From the NCBI GenBank assembly GCA_020635015.1, contig JACKAP010000003.1, forward strand, positions 1-64,000: 64,000 nucleotides of DNA, written 5' to 3'. The notes beneath the pieces were generated by a model. The model made no database searches. It worked only from the letters and a program-made list of their open reading frames with translations, and had not been told where the DNA came from. Both the position numbers and the translations under genes were made by a program. This DNA comes from Calditrichia bacterium (GTDB lineage: Bacteria; Calditrichota; Calditrichia; RBG-13-44-9; J075). Shown here in pieces: positions 44,294 to 51,987 of this stretch (position 1 is the stretch's first letter; each line of letters begins with the position of its first letter).

Positions 44294-44372
44294 TAACCCC
44301 TCTAAATCTCCCCTTACCAAGGGGAGACTTAATGGTTTCCCCCCTTGGTAAGGGGGGACGGAAGGGGGGTAA
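44294..44372. repeat. CCCCTT/AAGGGG inverted repeat, copy 1
   Basis: CCTCTAAATCTCCCCTTACC followed by AAGGGGAGACTT, then CCCCCCTTGGTAAGGGGGGAC and GGAAGGGGGG. It forms several overlapping hairpins between dnaB and the SirB1-like gene. Related copies are at 46962-47068 and, as a half, near 50869. Confidence 0.75.
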
Positions 44373-44421
44373 TCATCTCGGCTAATTATGCATATATACT
44401 AAAATGTCGTAGGTTCACCTA

Positions 44422-45294
44422 ATGCAAAAACACCCCCCTCTCTCCACCCAACTCAGCTCCATGCTCCGTCTGATGGATGACGAGAGCGCGGAGATCCAGA
44501 AGATACTGCGCGACAGCATCCTGGAGAATGCGCTGGAGATCGTGGTCAATAAAAACCGGCTTTACAGCGGCCTGGAAGGGGGAGAGATTGCCATCTTCAA
44601 CGATTTTCTGCAGCAATTGCATAGCGAGCTGGTCTACCGGGCCTTCGGGCAACTGCTGAGCCGCTCGCGCGACGATGTCGACCTGGAAGCGGGGGTGTGT
44701 ATCATTTCCTACTGGTATGATCGTGATGTCTCCTGCCAGAGCCAGCAGCAGTATCTCGACCGCATCGCCAGGGAGATCGGGCACAAGCTCCCGGAAGGCG
44801 CCGGCGGAGTGGAGATGGTCGGCCAGTTGAGCAATTATCTTTCCAGCAAGGAATCCTTCCGCGGCAATGCCGCCGACTATTACAATCCTGAGAACTCCAT
44901 CCTGCACCGGGTGCTGGAGACCCGGCTGGGAATACCGATTTCCCTTTCGGCGGTCTACCTGCTGGTGGCGAAGCGGCTGGGCATTCCACTGCTGGGGGTG
45001 GCGATGCCGGGGCATTTTATCCTGAAATATGACGATGGGGGAGAGGAGGTGTTCTTCGATCCTTATAACGGGGGGCGGATCTCTTCGCGCACCCACTGCC
45101 TGGATATGCTCAACCAGCTCAACACCGAAAATCCGGAGCAGATCCTGCGCGGCTGCACCCATCAGGAGATCCTGGCCCGGATGCTGCGCAACCTGGCGAT
45201 CATCTACCGCTCTTACGCCAACGAGGAGGGGAAGGTGGCGGAGTTGGAGCGATTCCTTGGATTGTTCGGTGAAAGCAAACCGGAAGAGCGATAA
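44422..45294 (+). CDS. SirB1/transglutaminase-like TPR protein
   Basis: A 290-residue protein of the SirB1 family. The central signature is DYYNPENSILHRVLETRLGIPISLSAVYLLVAKRLG, followed by GVAMPGHFILKY and FFDPYNGG. This is a papain/transglutaminase-like fold in which the catalytic Cys is replaced by Ser in most members, as here (PISLS), while the His of PGHF is kept. A short TPR-like tail follows (LRNLAIIYRSYANEEGKVAELERFLGLF). Function is unknown; no enzyme activity is established for the family. Confidence 0.88.
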   Translation: MQKHPPLSTQLSSMLRLMDDESAEIQKILRDSILENALEIVVNKNRLYSGLEGGEIAIFNDFLQQLHSELVYRAFGQLLSRSRDDVDLEAGVCIISYWYDRDVSCQSQQQYLDRIAREIGHKLPEGAGGVEMVGQLSNYLSSKESFRGNAADYYNPENSILHRVLETRLGIPISLSAVYLLVAKRLGIPLLGVAMPGHFILKYDDGGEEVFFDPYNGGRISSRTHCLDMLNQLNTENPEQILRGCTHQEILARMLRNLAIIYRSYANEEGKVAELERFLGLFGESKPEER

Positions 45295-45298
45295 AGAT

Positions 45299-45351
45299 AG
45301 TGGCAGTGGCAGTAGCAGTGGCAGGATCCGACTGCCACTGCCACTGCCACT
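45299..45351. repeat. GTGGCAGT-type inverted repeat, copy 2
   Basis: Arms AGTGGCAGTGGCAGTAGCAG (from 45299) and CTGCCACTGCCACTGCCACT (to 45351) lie between convergent genes. It is the second copy of the repeat at 34780-34836. Confidence 0.8.
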
Positions 45352-45353
45352 CT

Positions 45354-45719
45354 TCACTCAATCCCCAGCATATCCCGAATGGTCTCGATCAAATACCCCG
45401 GCTTCACCGGTTTTTTCAGATAGCCATTAACCCCCGGCACCGCGGCAATGTCGTCGCTGCCGGTGAGCAGGATGATCCGGGTGGGGATGCGCCGGGAGCG
45501 CACCTCGCGCAGGATCTCTTCGCCGCGCATGTCCGGGAGGTTAAGGTCTAAGAAGATCAAGTGCGGCTGGTGGGCGATGGCCAGCTTCAGGCCTTCGGCG
45601 CCGGTGTAGGCGGTGTAAACGTTCAGGTCTTCCAGATGCAGCTCGATCATGGTCTCCATGCCGTCGACCAGGGTTTGATTGTCATCGATCAGCAGCACCG
45701 ACAGGTCGCTCATATTCAT
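45354..45719 (-). CDS. Single-domain response regulator
   Basis: A 121-residue CheY-like receiver domain and nothing else. It shows LLIDDN near 9-14, phosphoacceptor Asp58 in IFLDLNLPD, the LLTGSDD Thr position and the conserved Lys in GYLKKPVKPG. It lacks an output domain, so it must act by protein contact. No histidine kinase is encoded nearby. A second ATG six bases downstream is an equally good start (MNM). Confidence 0.92.
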   Translation of the reverse strand: MNMSDLSVLLIDDNQTLVDGMETMIELHLEDLNVYTAYTGAEGLKLAIAHQPHLIFLDLNLPDMRGEEILREVRSRRIPTRIILLTGSDDIAAVPGVNGYLKKPVKPGYLIETIRDMLGIE

Positions 45720-45809
45720 CTCCTTGATTGGGGCAAGCCGGGCTTGCCTGGCGAATAATACGCAATCCGAGGCTTAGATGCAAGGAGTGTTCATCGATGA
45801 AAAACGCCC

Positions 45810-46012
45810 TTGATATTAGATGGAGTAATAGATTTGCTGATACTAATCGAATGGCTGCTCCGCGCCTTCGGTCTGTTCTGGATCGGCGCGGGCATCTTCC
45901 TGCTGCGCACCAGCTCGACCGGATGCTGGAGATGTTGCAGCCCCAGCTCCGTCAGGGGCGTCCCACGTCAACACCGGCCGCCAGGCCGGTGGAACAAACC
46001 CCACCTATCTGA
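45810..46012 (+). pseudogene. Frameshifted small membrane protein
   Basis: Two adjacent frames join into one sensible protein. The first reads DLLILIEWLLRAFGLFWIGA and GIFLLR, a membrane helix with a Trp/Arg edge; the next reads QLDRMLEMLQPQLRQG, a helical cytoplasmic tail. A one-base shift near 45910 separates them. The reading then runs into the REP-like repeat and stops at 46012, so the natural 3' end may be lost. No family is recognised. The shift could be a real mutation or a base-calling error. Confidence 0.4.
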
Positions 46013-46209
46013 GCCCCGTCAGGGGTGGTCCCAAACCCGCACCGTATCAAAGGCCTGATCCCAATACCGCTATCAAGCACCTGCCAATCTGCAAAGCCTT
46101 CCCCGGATATGAATGTCATCACGCCCTGGGACCGCCCCTGACGGGGCTCAAACATCTTTAAAATAACACGTTGGCACCGGCCGCAGGCCGGTGCCAACGT
46201 GGGACGCCC
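45957..46209. repeat. Nested REP-like inverted repeat pair
   Basis: Outer arms: GGCGTCCCACGT with CACCGGCCGCCAGGCCGGTG (from 45957) against CACCGGCCGCAGGCCGGTG and ACGTGGGACGCC (to 46209). Inner arms: GAGCCCCGTCAGGGGTGGTC (from 46011) against GACCGCCCCTGACGGGGCTC (to 46149). Each arm is itself palindromic. The organisation is that of paired REP sequences (REPIN/BIME-like). There is no ORF inside. Confidence 0.75.
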
Positions 46210-46372
46210 TTCGGGCTAACCGCCAACTGTACAAAAGAATTGACATTTTCCTCCAGAATTGATAGATTCTTCCATCTTCCATTAGCATAAACGCCAATTT
46301 ATATAGATTCGTAACGGATTTCCGGCAGCCAAGAATCTGCCGTCGAAAAGGACCTTTGAAAAGGAGGCGTAA

Positions 46373-46870
46373 ATGTCCGACAAGCCCGATAATGATCAAA
46401 ATGTGAGTAAATCGAAAGATGATGACAAAAGATCTGTCATAATTGATGGTTATAATTTTAAACTTCCAGAAACTTCAAAAGAACTCTCAGGCAGGTCTCT
46501 TGAACAGCTTACAAAATCACTCAAGGCTAATCGGGCTCGACTGAATTTGCACGAATCATCACTTGCCAAAGCAATCTCTGAGGGGAAAAGTGTTCAGAAA
46601 GACAAGACTGTTCAAGCTATCATTATGAATGCAATTGTAGAAATCGATATTATCAACAGCCTTATATATGAGATAAAACAGCAGGCCGGCGAGGCTGACT
46701 ATGGGGCGCGAGAGGTTGACGCAGCGGATATCCGACTGAATCGTATTATTAGTGAAGCGAAACAAGAACGTCAGGATCGGATAGCGGCCAGGAGAGAAAG
46801 CATCATCCGTCTTGTGGTAATTCTGTTAATTGTTCTGCTGGCAATACTGATCGTCAATTCGATAAACTGA
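46373..46870 (+). CDS. Hypothetical tail-anchored protein
   Basis: A 165-residue protein I do not recognise. The N-terminal 25 residues are hydrophilic and charged (SDKPDNDQNVSKSKDDDK), the middle is helical with SGRSLEQLTKSLKANRARLNLHESSLAKAI, and the C-terminal about 20 residues form one membrane helix (IIRLVVILLIVLLAILIVNSI), so it should be inserted by its tail. Base composition is clearly more AT-rich than the flanking RM genes, suggesting transfer. A strong AAGGAGG site precedes the ATG. It may be part of the neighbouring accessory region. Confidence 0.6.
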   Translation: MSDKPDNDQNVSKSKDDDKRSVIIDGYNFKLPETSKELSGRSLEQLTKSLKANRARLNLHESSLAKAISEGKSVQKDKTVQAIIMNAIVEIDIINSLIYEIKQQAGEADYGAREVDAADIRLNRIISEAKQERQDRIAARRESIIRLVVILLIVLLAILIVNSIN

Positions 46871-46961
46871 AGTTGTATAAAATCATAAAAACCATTGATT
46901 TTGATGCCAGCATCAAGTATTATTTATTTTTGCAGATATTGTAGAATGGTCTGATTCCAAA

Positions 46962-47068
46962 CATCCCCCTTAGTCCCCCTTCAAAGGGGGATTTATGCTC
47001 AGCACCCTTTTCAATGCTGGGAGTCATGCCCAATTCCCCCCTTCGAAGGGGGGCCAGGGGGGATGTCA
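46962..47068. repeat. CCCCTT/AAGGGG inverted repeat, copy 2
   Basis: CATCCCCCTTAGTCCCCCTT ... AAAGGGGGATT on the left and AATTCCCCCCTTCGAAGGGG ... GGGGGGATGTC on the right, just before hsdM. The inner AGCACCC...GGGAG words add a further weak dyad. Confidence 0.75.
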
Positions 47069-47104
47069 AACCCGTAAACCCGCAGCAAACCACCGGAACC
47101 GCCC

Positions 47105-49504
47105 ATGGCCCTGAAAAAATCCGAACTCTACAGCTCCCTCTGGCAAAGCTGCGATGAACTGCGCGGGGGGATGGATGCCAGCCAGTATAAGGATTATGTG
47201 CTGGTGCTGCTGTTCATCAAGTATATCAGCGATAAGTATGCCGGGCAGCGCTATGCCCCGATCACCATCCCGCCGGGGGCGAGCTTTGCGGACATGGCGG
47301 CGCTCAAGGGCAAGAGCGATATCGGCGACCAGATCAACAAGAAGATCATCGCCCCACTGGCCGAGGCGAACAAGCTTTCGGATTTTCCGGATTTCAACGA
47401 TGCCGCCAAACTGGGCAGCGGCAAGGAAATGGTCGATCGCCTGACCAACCTGATCGCCATCTTCGAGAACCCGGCGCTGGATTTTTCGCGCAACCGCGCT
47501 GACGGCGACGACATCCTGGGCGATGCCTACGAATACCTGATGCGCCACTTCGCCACCGAGAGCGGCAAGAGCAAGGGGCAGTTTTACACCCCGGCGGAGG
47601 TGAGCCGGATCATGGCCCAGATCCTGGGCATCCGCAGCGCCGAGACCAGCGCCGCCACCACGGTCTACGATCCCACCTGCGGCTCCGGCTCCCTGCTGCT
47701 GAAGGTGGGGGATGAGGCCGGCACCGCCGTGACCCTCTACGGCCAGGAGAAAGACGCCGCCACCAGCGGCCTGGCGCGGATGAACATGATCCTGCACAAC
47801 AATCCCACCGCCCTGATCATGCAGGGCAACACCCTATCTGATCCGAAGTTCCGCGAGAACGGCACCCTCAAGACCTTCGATTACGTGGTGGCCAATCCGC
47901 CTTTTTCCGACAAGCGCTGGAGCACCGGCATCGATCCGCTGAACGATCCCTTCGAGCGTTTCAGCGCGTTCGGCACCCCGCCGGCCCGGCAGGGCGACTA
48001 CGCCTATTTGCTGCACATCATCCGTTCCCTGAAAAGCAACGGAAAAGGGGCCTGCATTCTGCCCCACGGGGTGCTGTTCCGCGGCAATGCCGAGGCTGAC
48101 ATCCGCCGGGCGCTGCTGCGCAAGGGCTACATCAAAGGGATCATCGGGCTGCCGGCCAACCTGTTTTACGGCACCGGCATCCCCGCCTGCATCGTGGTGG
48201 TGGATAAGGAGAATGCCCATGCCCGCAAAGGGATCTTCATGATCGACGCCAGCGGGGGCTTCATGAAAGACGGGCCGAAGAACCGCCTGCGCAGCATGGA
48301 TATCCATAAGATCGTCGACGTCTTCAACAAGCAGCTGGAAGTGGCGACATATTCCCGGATGGTGCCGCTGGAGGAGATCGAGCAGAACGAGTTCAACCTC
48401 AACCTGCCGCGCTACATCGACAGCCAGAGCGCGGAGGATCTGCAGGACATCGCCGGCCACCTGCAGGGGGGCATCCCGGAGCGGGATATCGACGCCCTGC
48501 AGCGTTACTGGGCGGTGTGCCCGCGGTTGCGCGGGGCGCTGTTCCGGGAGAACCGCCCCGGCTATGCCGATCTGGCGGTGGAGAAGGGGCAGCTCAAATC
48601 CGCGATCTATGAACATCCCGAATTCGCGCAATTTATCAGCGAGATGCAGGCCCATTTTGCCGCCTGGCGCCAACCGGCGGAGGCGATGCTGAAAGCGCTG
48701 CAAGCCGGTTGCAATCCCAAGGAGATCATCGCTCAGCTTTCCGAGGGGCTGCTGGCCCACTACGCCGGGCGGCCACTGATCGATCCTTACGACATTTACC
48801 AGCACCTGATGGATTACTGGGCGGAGACCATGCAGGACGACTGCTACCAGATCGCCGCCGAGGGCTGGAAAGCAGAGACGGCCCGCATCATCGAGCGCGA
48901 TAAAAAGGGGCGGGAGAAGGATAAAGGCTGGAGCTGTGACCTGGTTCCCAAAAGCCTGATCGTCGCCGGTTATTTTGCGAACGAGCAGGAAGCCCTCGAG
49001 CAACTGGCCGCCGGCCTGGAAAGCGCCAGCGCCCGCCTGGCGGAGCTGACGGAGGAGCAGGGTGGGGAAGAGGGGGCTTTTGCGGAGTTGGAGAAGGTGA
49101 ACAAGGCGAGTGTGGCGGCGCGGCTGAAAGAGATCCAGGGCGATGGCGATGCAACAGAAGAAGCCGGCGTGCTGCGGGAATGGTTAACCCTCAGCGGCGA
49201 AGAGGCCGAACTGAAGAAGCGCCTCCGTGAGGCGGAAGCGGCCCTCGATGCGCAAGCCTACGCCCACTATCCCCGGCTCAGCGAGGCGGAGATCAAGACC
49301 CTGGTGGTCGAAGATAAATGGCTGGCTGCCCTGGAAGCGGCAATCCAGGGCGAGACCGAGCGGGTCAGCCAGCAGCTTACCCGGCGGGTGAAGGAACTGG
49401 CGGAACGCTACGAAGCCCCCCTGCCGGCACTGGCGGAGCGCGCCGCGGAACTGGAAGCGAAGGTGAAGCGGCATCTGGAAAGGATGGGGTTTGGATGGGA
49501 GTGA
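47105..49504 (+). CDS. hsdM: Type I restriction-modification methyltransferase subunit, extended
   Basis: A 799-residue N6-adenine methyltransferase subunit. It has the HsdM N-terminal helical domain (SELYSSLWQSCDELRGGMD), the SAM-binding DPTCGSGSLLLK near 189-200 and catalytic NPPF at 264-267. PHGVLFRGNAEADIRRALL and LNLPRYID follow. Usual HsdM proteins end near 500-550; here about 270 extra residues follow, containing a helical domain and coiled-coil stretches rich in Glu, Ala and Arg (ELKKRLREAEAALDAQAY). The stop overlaps the hsdS start by 10 bases. It forms the M part of the MTase/REase complex with HsdS and HsdR. Confidence 0.94.
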   Translation: MALKKSELYSSLWQSCDELRGGMDASQYKDYVLVLLFIKYISDKYAGQRYAPITIPPGASFADMAALKGKSDIGDQINKKIIAPLAEANKLSDFPDFNDAAKLGSGKEMVDRLTNLIAIFENPALDFSRNRADGDDILGDAYEYLMRHFATESGKSKGQFYTPAEVSRIMAQILGIRSAETSAATTVYDPTCGSGSLLLKVGDEAGTAVTLYGQEKDAATSGLARMNMILHNNPTALIMQGNTLSDPKFRENGTLKTFDYVVANPPFSDKRWSTGIDPLNDPFERFSAFGTPPARQGDYAYLLHIIRSLKSNGKGACILPHGVLFRGNAEADIRRALLRKGYIKGIIGLPANLFYGTGIPACIVVVDKENAHARKGIFMIDASGGFMKDGPKNRLRSMDIHKIVDVFNKQLEVATYSRMVPLEEIEQNEFNLNLPRYIDSQSAEDLQDIAGHLQGGIPERDIDALQRYWAVCPRLRGALFRENRPGYADLAVEKGQLKSAIYEHPEFAQFISEMQAHFAAWRQPAEAMLKALQAGCNPKEIIAQLSEGLLAHYAGRPLIDPYDIYQHLMDYWAETMQDDCYQIAAEGWKAETARIIERDKKGREKDKGWSCDLVPKSLIVAGYFANEQEALEQLAAGLESASARLAELTEEQGGEEGAFAELEKVNKASVAARLKEIQGDGDATEEAGVLREWLTLSGEEAELKKRLREAEAALDAQAYAHYPRLSEAEIKTLVVEDKWLAALEAAIQGETERVSQQLTRRVKELAERYEAPLPALAERAAELEAKVKRHLERMGFGWE

Positions 49505-50787
49505 GGCCGGGATACAAGCAGACGGAAGTGGGGGTGATTCCGGAGGATTGGGAGGTCACATATATTGGTGCTGAGTTTACTATTCAGCTAGGAAAGATGC
49601 TCGATTCTGAAAAGAATACGGGAATACCCAAACCTTATGTGGGTAATCGCGCTGTTCAATGGGGATGGGTGGATGTAAGTAATCTTGAATTTATGAAGAT
49701 GACACCTTCTGACCTTCAGCGTTTCAGGCTTAGAAACGGGGACCTGCTTGTCTGTGAAGGTGGAGAAATCGGTCGATGCGCAATCTGGAATGAAACGCTT
49801 GATGAATGTTACTATCAGAAGGCATTACATCGATTAAGACCCAAAAGCGGCTATAACGTGACATTCATGCTTAATGTGCTAAGGTTGCTGGCATCGAATG
49901 GTTTTCTGCTTAACTTTGTTACACAAACAAGTATAGCTCACCTTCCTAAAGAAAAGTTAGAATTAGTACCCATCCCCCTCCCACCCACCAAAGCCGAACA
50001 ACAAGCCATCGCCGAAGCATTGAGCGATGCGGATGCCCTGATCGAATCCCTGGAACAGCTCCTCGCCAAGAAGCGCCTGCTCAAACAGGGCGCGATGCAG
50101 GAATTGCTGACCGGGAAGCGGCGGTTGCCGGGGTTTGAGGTGAAGCGGGGGTATAGGCAGAGTGAGGTGGGGGTGGTTCCGGAGGATTGGGAAATCATGC
50201 CTTTTGACCAAGTCGTTGAGGCGTATATCGATTATCGCGGTCGAACACCCCGAAAGCTTGGTCTCAGTTGGGGCGGAGGGACAATTCTTGCACTATCCGC
50301 CAATAATGTGCAGATGGGGAGGATTGATCCAGAAAAGGAAGCCTACCTCGGTAGCGAAGAACTATATCGAAAATGGATGGTTCAGGGTGAATGTGAAGTT
50401 GGGGATGTGTTACTGACAATGGAGGCACCTTTAGGTAACGTCGCACAAATCCCTGATTCTAAGAAGTATATCCTTAGCCAGCGGGTTCTGCTCATCAAAC
50501 CCAAAGATTGGGTGCTACGCGACTACTTAGCCCATTTTATGAAAGGCGCTTCTTTCAGAAGCAACTTTCACTCAATGCAACTGGCTCAACCGCTAAGGGA
50601 TTCAGCGAAAAACACTTGATCAACTGCCAGTATATTTACCACCCACTAAGGCCGAACAACAAGCCATCTCAAACATATTTAGCGATATTGACGCAGAAAT
50701 CAATGCGTTAGAAACCAAACTCATCAAACCCGCCAACTCAAACAGGGCATGATGCAGGAACTGCTCACCGGGAGGATACGACTATAG
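49495..50787 (+). pseudogene. hsdS: Type I specificity subunit, frameshifted in its C-terminal part
   Basis: The specificity subunit has two target-recognition domains, each introduced by a near-identical motif (GYKQTEVGVIPEDWEV at the start and GYRQSEVGVVPEDWEI near residue 220). The first conserved region is complete (PPTKAEQQAIAEALSDADAL, then LLKQGAMQELLTGKRRL). The second recognition domain is intact up to about 50570, but the open frame then ends at 50619. The missing C-terminal pieces are readable in other frames: GSTAKGFSEK, then PPTKAEQQAISNIFSDIDAE, then LKQGMMQELLTGRIRL ending in TAG at 50785-50787. This needs three single-base losses that return to the original frame. Either the gene is broken or the assembly lost bases. 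Confidence 0.85.
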
Positions 50788-50868
50788 ATGGGTAAATTAG
50801 TTTGAGAAAGATAGTGTGCCCTCTCGCAGTGATAAAAGTTATTGGGTTGTTAACATAAGTATTTTTAA

Positions 50869-50895
50869 CCCTCTAAATCTCCCTTACTAAGCTAC
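50869..50895. repeat. Half copy of the CCTCTAAATCTCCC repeat
   Basis: CCTCTAAATCTCCCTTACTA matches the start of the repeat at 44294 without its second arm. Confidence 0.5.
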
Positions 50896-50964
50896 TCTCT
50901 GCACACAAATAAGGGGTGAATGTATACTGATTTCTTAGTCAGTTCTACAAGCTGATCTCAAAAA

Positions 50965-51641
50965 TACGCCGAAGGCGTTAAGAACAAAGCCGGGGTTCGG
51001 CGTTCTTTGCCGAACCCCGGTAAAAGTATAAATAATTAAACCCTGAAGGGGTTTTAGAAAAGGAGGTGCTCCCGTGTCGCAATCCCTGGTAGCAAACTAT
51101 CTGCATATTATATTTTCTACCAAAGACCGCCAGTCTTTTCTGGAGGATAAAGATATCCGGCAACTGCCCCACGCCTATCTGGGCGGTATTTGTCGAAACT
51201 TAAAATGCCCGCACTGATCGTTGACAGGGCGGCAGATCATATTCATCTTTTAACAAGACATTCAAAAACATCACCATAGCAAATTTTTGGCAGCTATCAA
51301 AGGGAATCATCAAAGTGGATCAAGGGTGTTGATGCCGCATTGAATACCTTTCGTTGGCAAAATGGATATGGAGCATTTTCTTTGGTACAACTCACATCGA
51401 AGCCGTTAAAAATATATATCGAATCAAGAACAGCATCATCGTAAAGAGTCTTTTGAAGAGGAATTCCGGCGAATTTGTAAAAGATACGGAGTCGATATTG
51501 ACGAACGATATGCCTGGGATTAATGATTGTAAATTCTTTCTAAAACCCTTACAGGGTTTTGATGTCTTTATTCTCTCTATCCGGGGTTCGCCAATAAAGA
51601 GGGCGAACCCCGGGCTTTGTTCTATAACCGCTTCGCGGTAT
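50965..51641. mobile_element. RAYT-type element bounded by inverted hairpin triplets
   Basis: A transposase remnant (51074-51523) is flanked on each side by the same three hairpins in inverted order. Left: a small one at 50965-50980 (ACGCC-GAA-GGCGT), a large one at 50990-51020 (CCGGGGTTCGGC arms) and a small one at 51038-51055. Right: 51542-51560, 51581-51613 and 51626-51640 (ACCGC-TTC-GCGGT). The stem sequences differ between left and right yet stay paired. This layout matches REP sequences around a REP-associated tyrosine transposase. Confidence 0.8.
51074..51523 (+). pseudogene. REP-associated tyrosine transposase (IS200/Y1 family), frameshifted
   Basis: A GTG start at 51074 follows AGGAGG. 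The pieces read: SLVANYLHIIFSTKDRQSFL, GGICRNLKCP, then in other frames ALIVDRAADHIHLLTRH (the HxH of the HUH nuclease), WQNGYGAFS, and finally ESFEEEFRRICKRYGVDIDE and RYAWD with TAA at 51521-51523. All pieces are in the correct order for a RAYT of about 150 residues. At least four to five single-base losses are needed to join them, mostly at homopolymers (CCC, TTTTT, GGG). The protein is therefore inactive as written, unless these are base-calling errors. Confidence 0.85.
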
Positions 51642-51702
51642 TGATAAAATGCCAATTATTTTATGCTGAATATCTTCTTAAATTCATTCACGGATCATTA
51701 AT

Positions 51703-51987
51703 ATGAAAGAGGTCACCCACAACGGCCAGAGCTACCGCCTGCCAGGAACACTGAACCGCTTTCAGGAGCGGCTGTATCTTCATTTGGTCGACTGGAAGCG
51801 CAAGCATCTTACTGAGGAATCAGGCTGTTTTGGCGGTGAAGTTTACGACGCGATCCTTCCGGATTCGCTCGCTGAACAGCGGGTATTGCTCTATCACGAT
51901 ATCCGGGATACGCTGGAAGCACATCTTCAGCGCTTTCCGTTTCGGATTCACAAGTTCTTCAATCACATGCCGGAGGAATCCCGATGA
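51703..51987 (+). CDS. Small unknown gene coupled to hsdR
   Basis: A 94-residue protein without recognised domain. It is hydrophilic, with KEVTHNGQSYRLPGTLNRFQERLYLHL at the N-terminus and a C-terminal half ending RFPFRIHKFFNHMPEESR. Its stop overlaps the hsdR start (ATGA), so the two are translationally coupled and it belongs to the restriction operon. It follows the RAYT element, which separates it from hsdS. It could be an accessory or inhibitor of the restriction subunit; nothing in the sequence proves this. Confidence 0.6.
   Translation: MKEVTHNGQSYRLPGTLNRFQERLYLHLVDWKRKHLTEESGCFGGEVYDAILPDSLAEQRVLLYHDIRDTLEAHLQRFPFRIHKFFNHMPEESR

Larger units (their letters stand above)
45720..46372. 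other. 653-base gap with a broken small gene and REP-like pairs
   Basis: Holds a probable frameshifted membrane-protein gene (45810-46012), nested inverted repeats (45957-46209) and an AT-rich promoter area before the 165-residue gene. Each is described separately. Confidence 0.5.

Noticed and set aside
51354..51644. Independent 96-residue gene inside the RAYT element
   Set aside because: The frame mixes fragments of the transposase in a wrong frame; the RAYT end (RRICKRYGVDIDERYAWD) is read in another frame of the same DNA.
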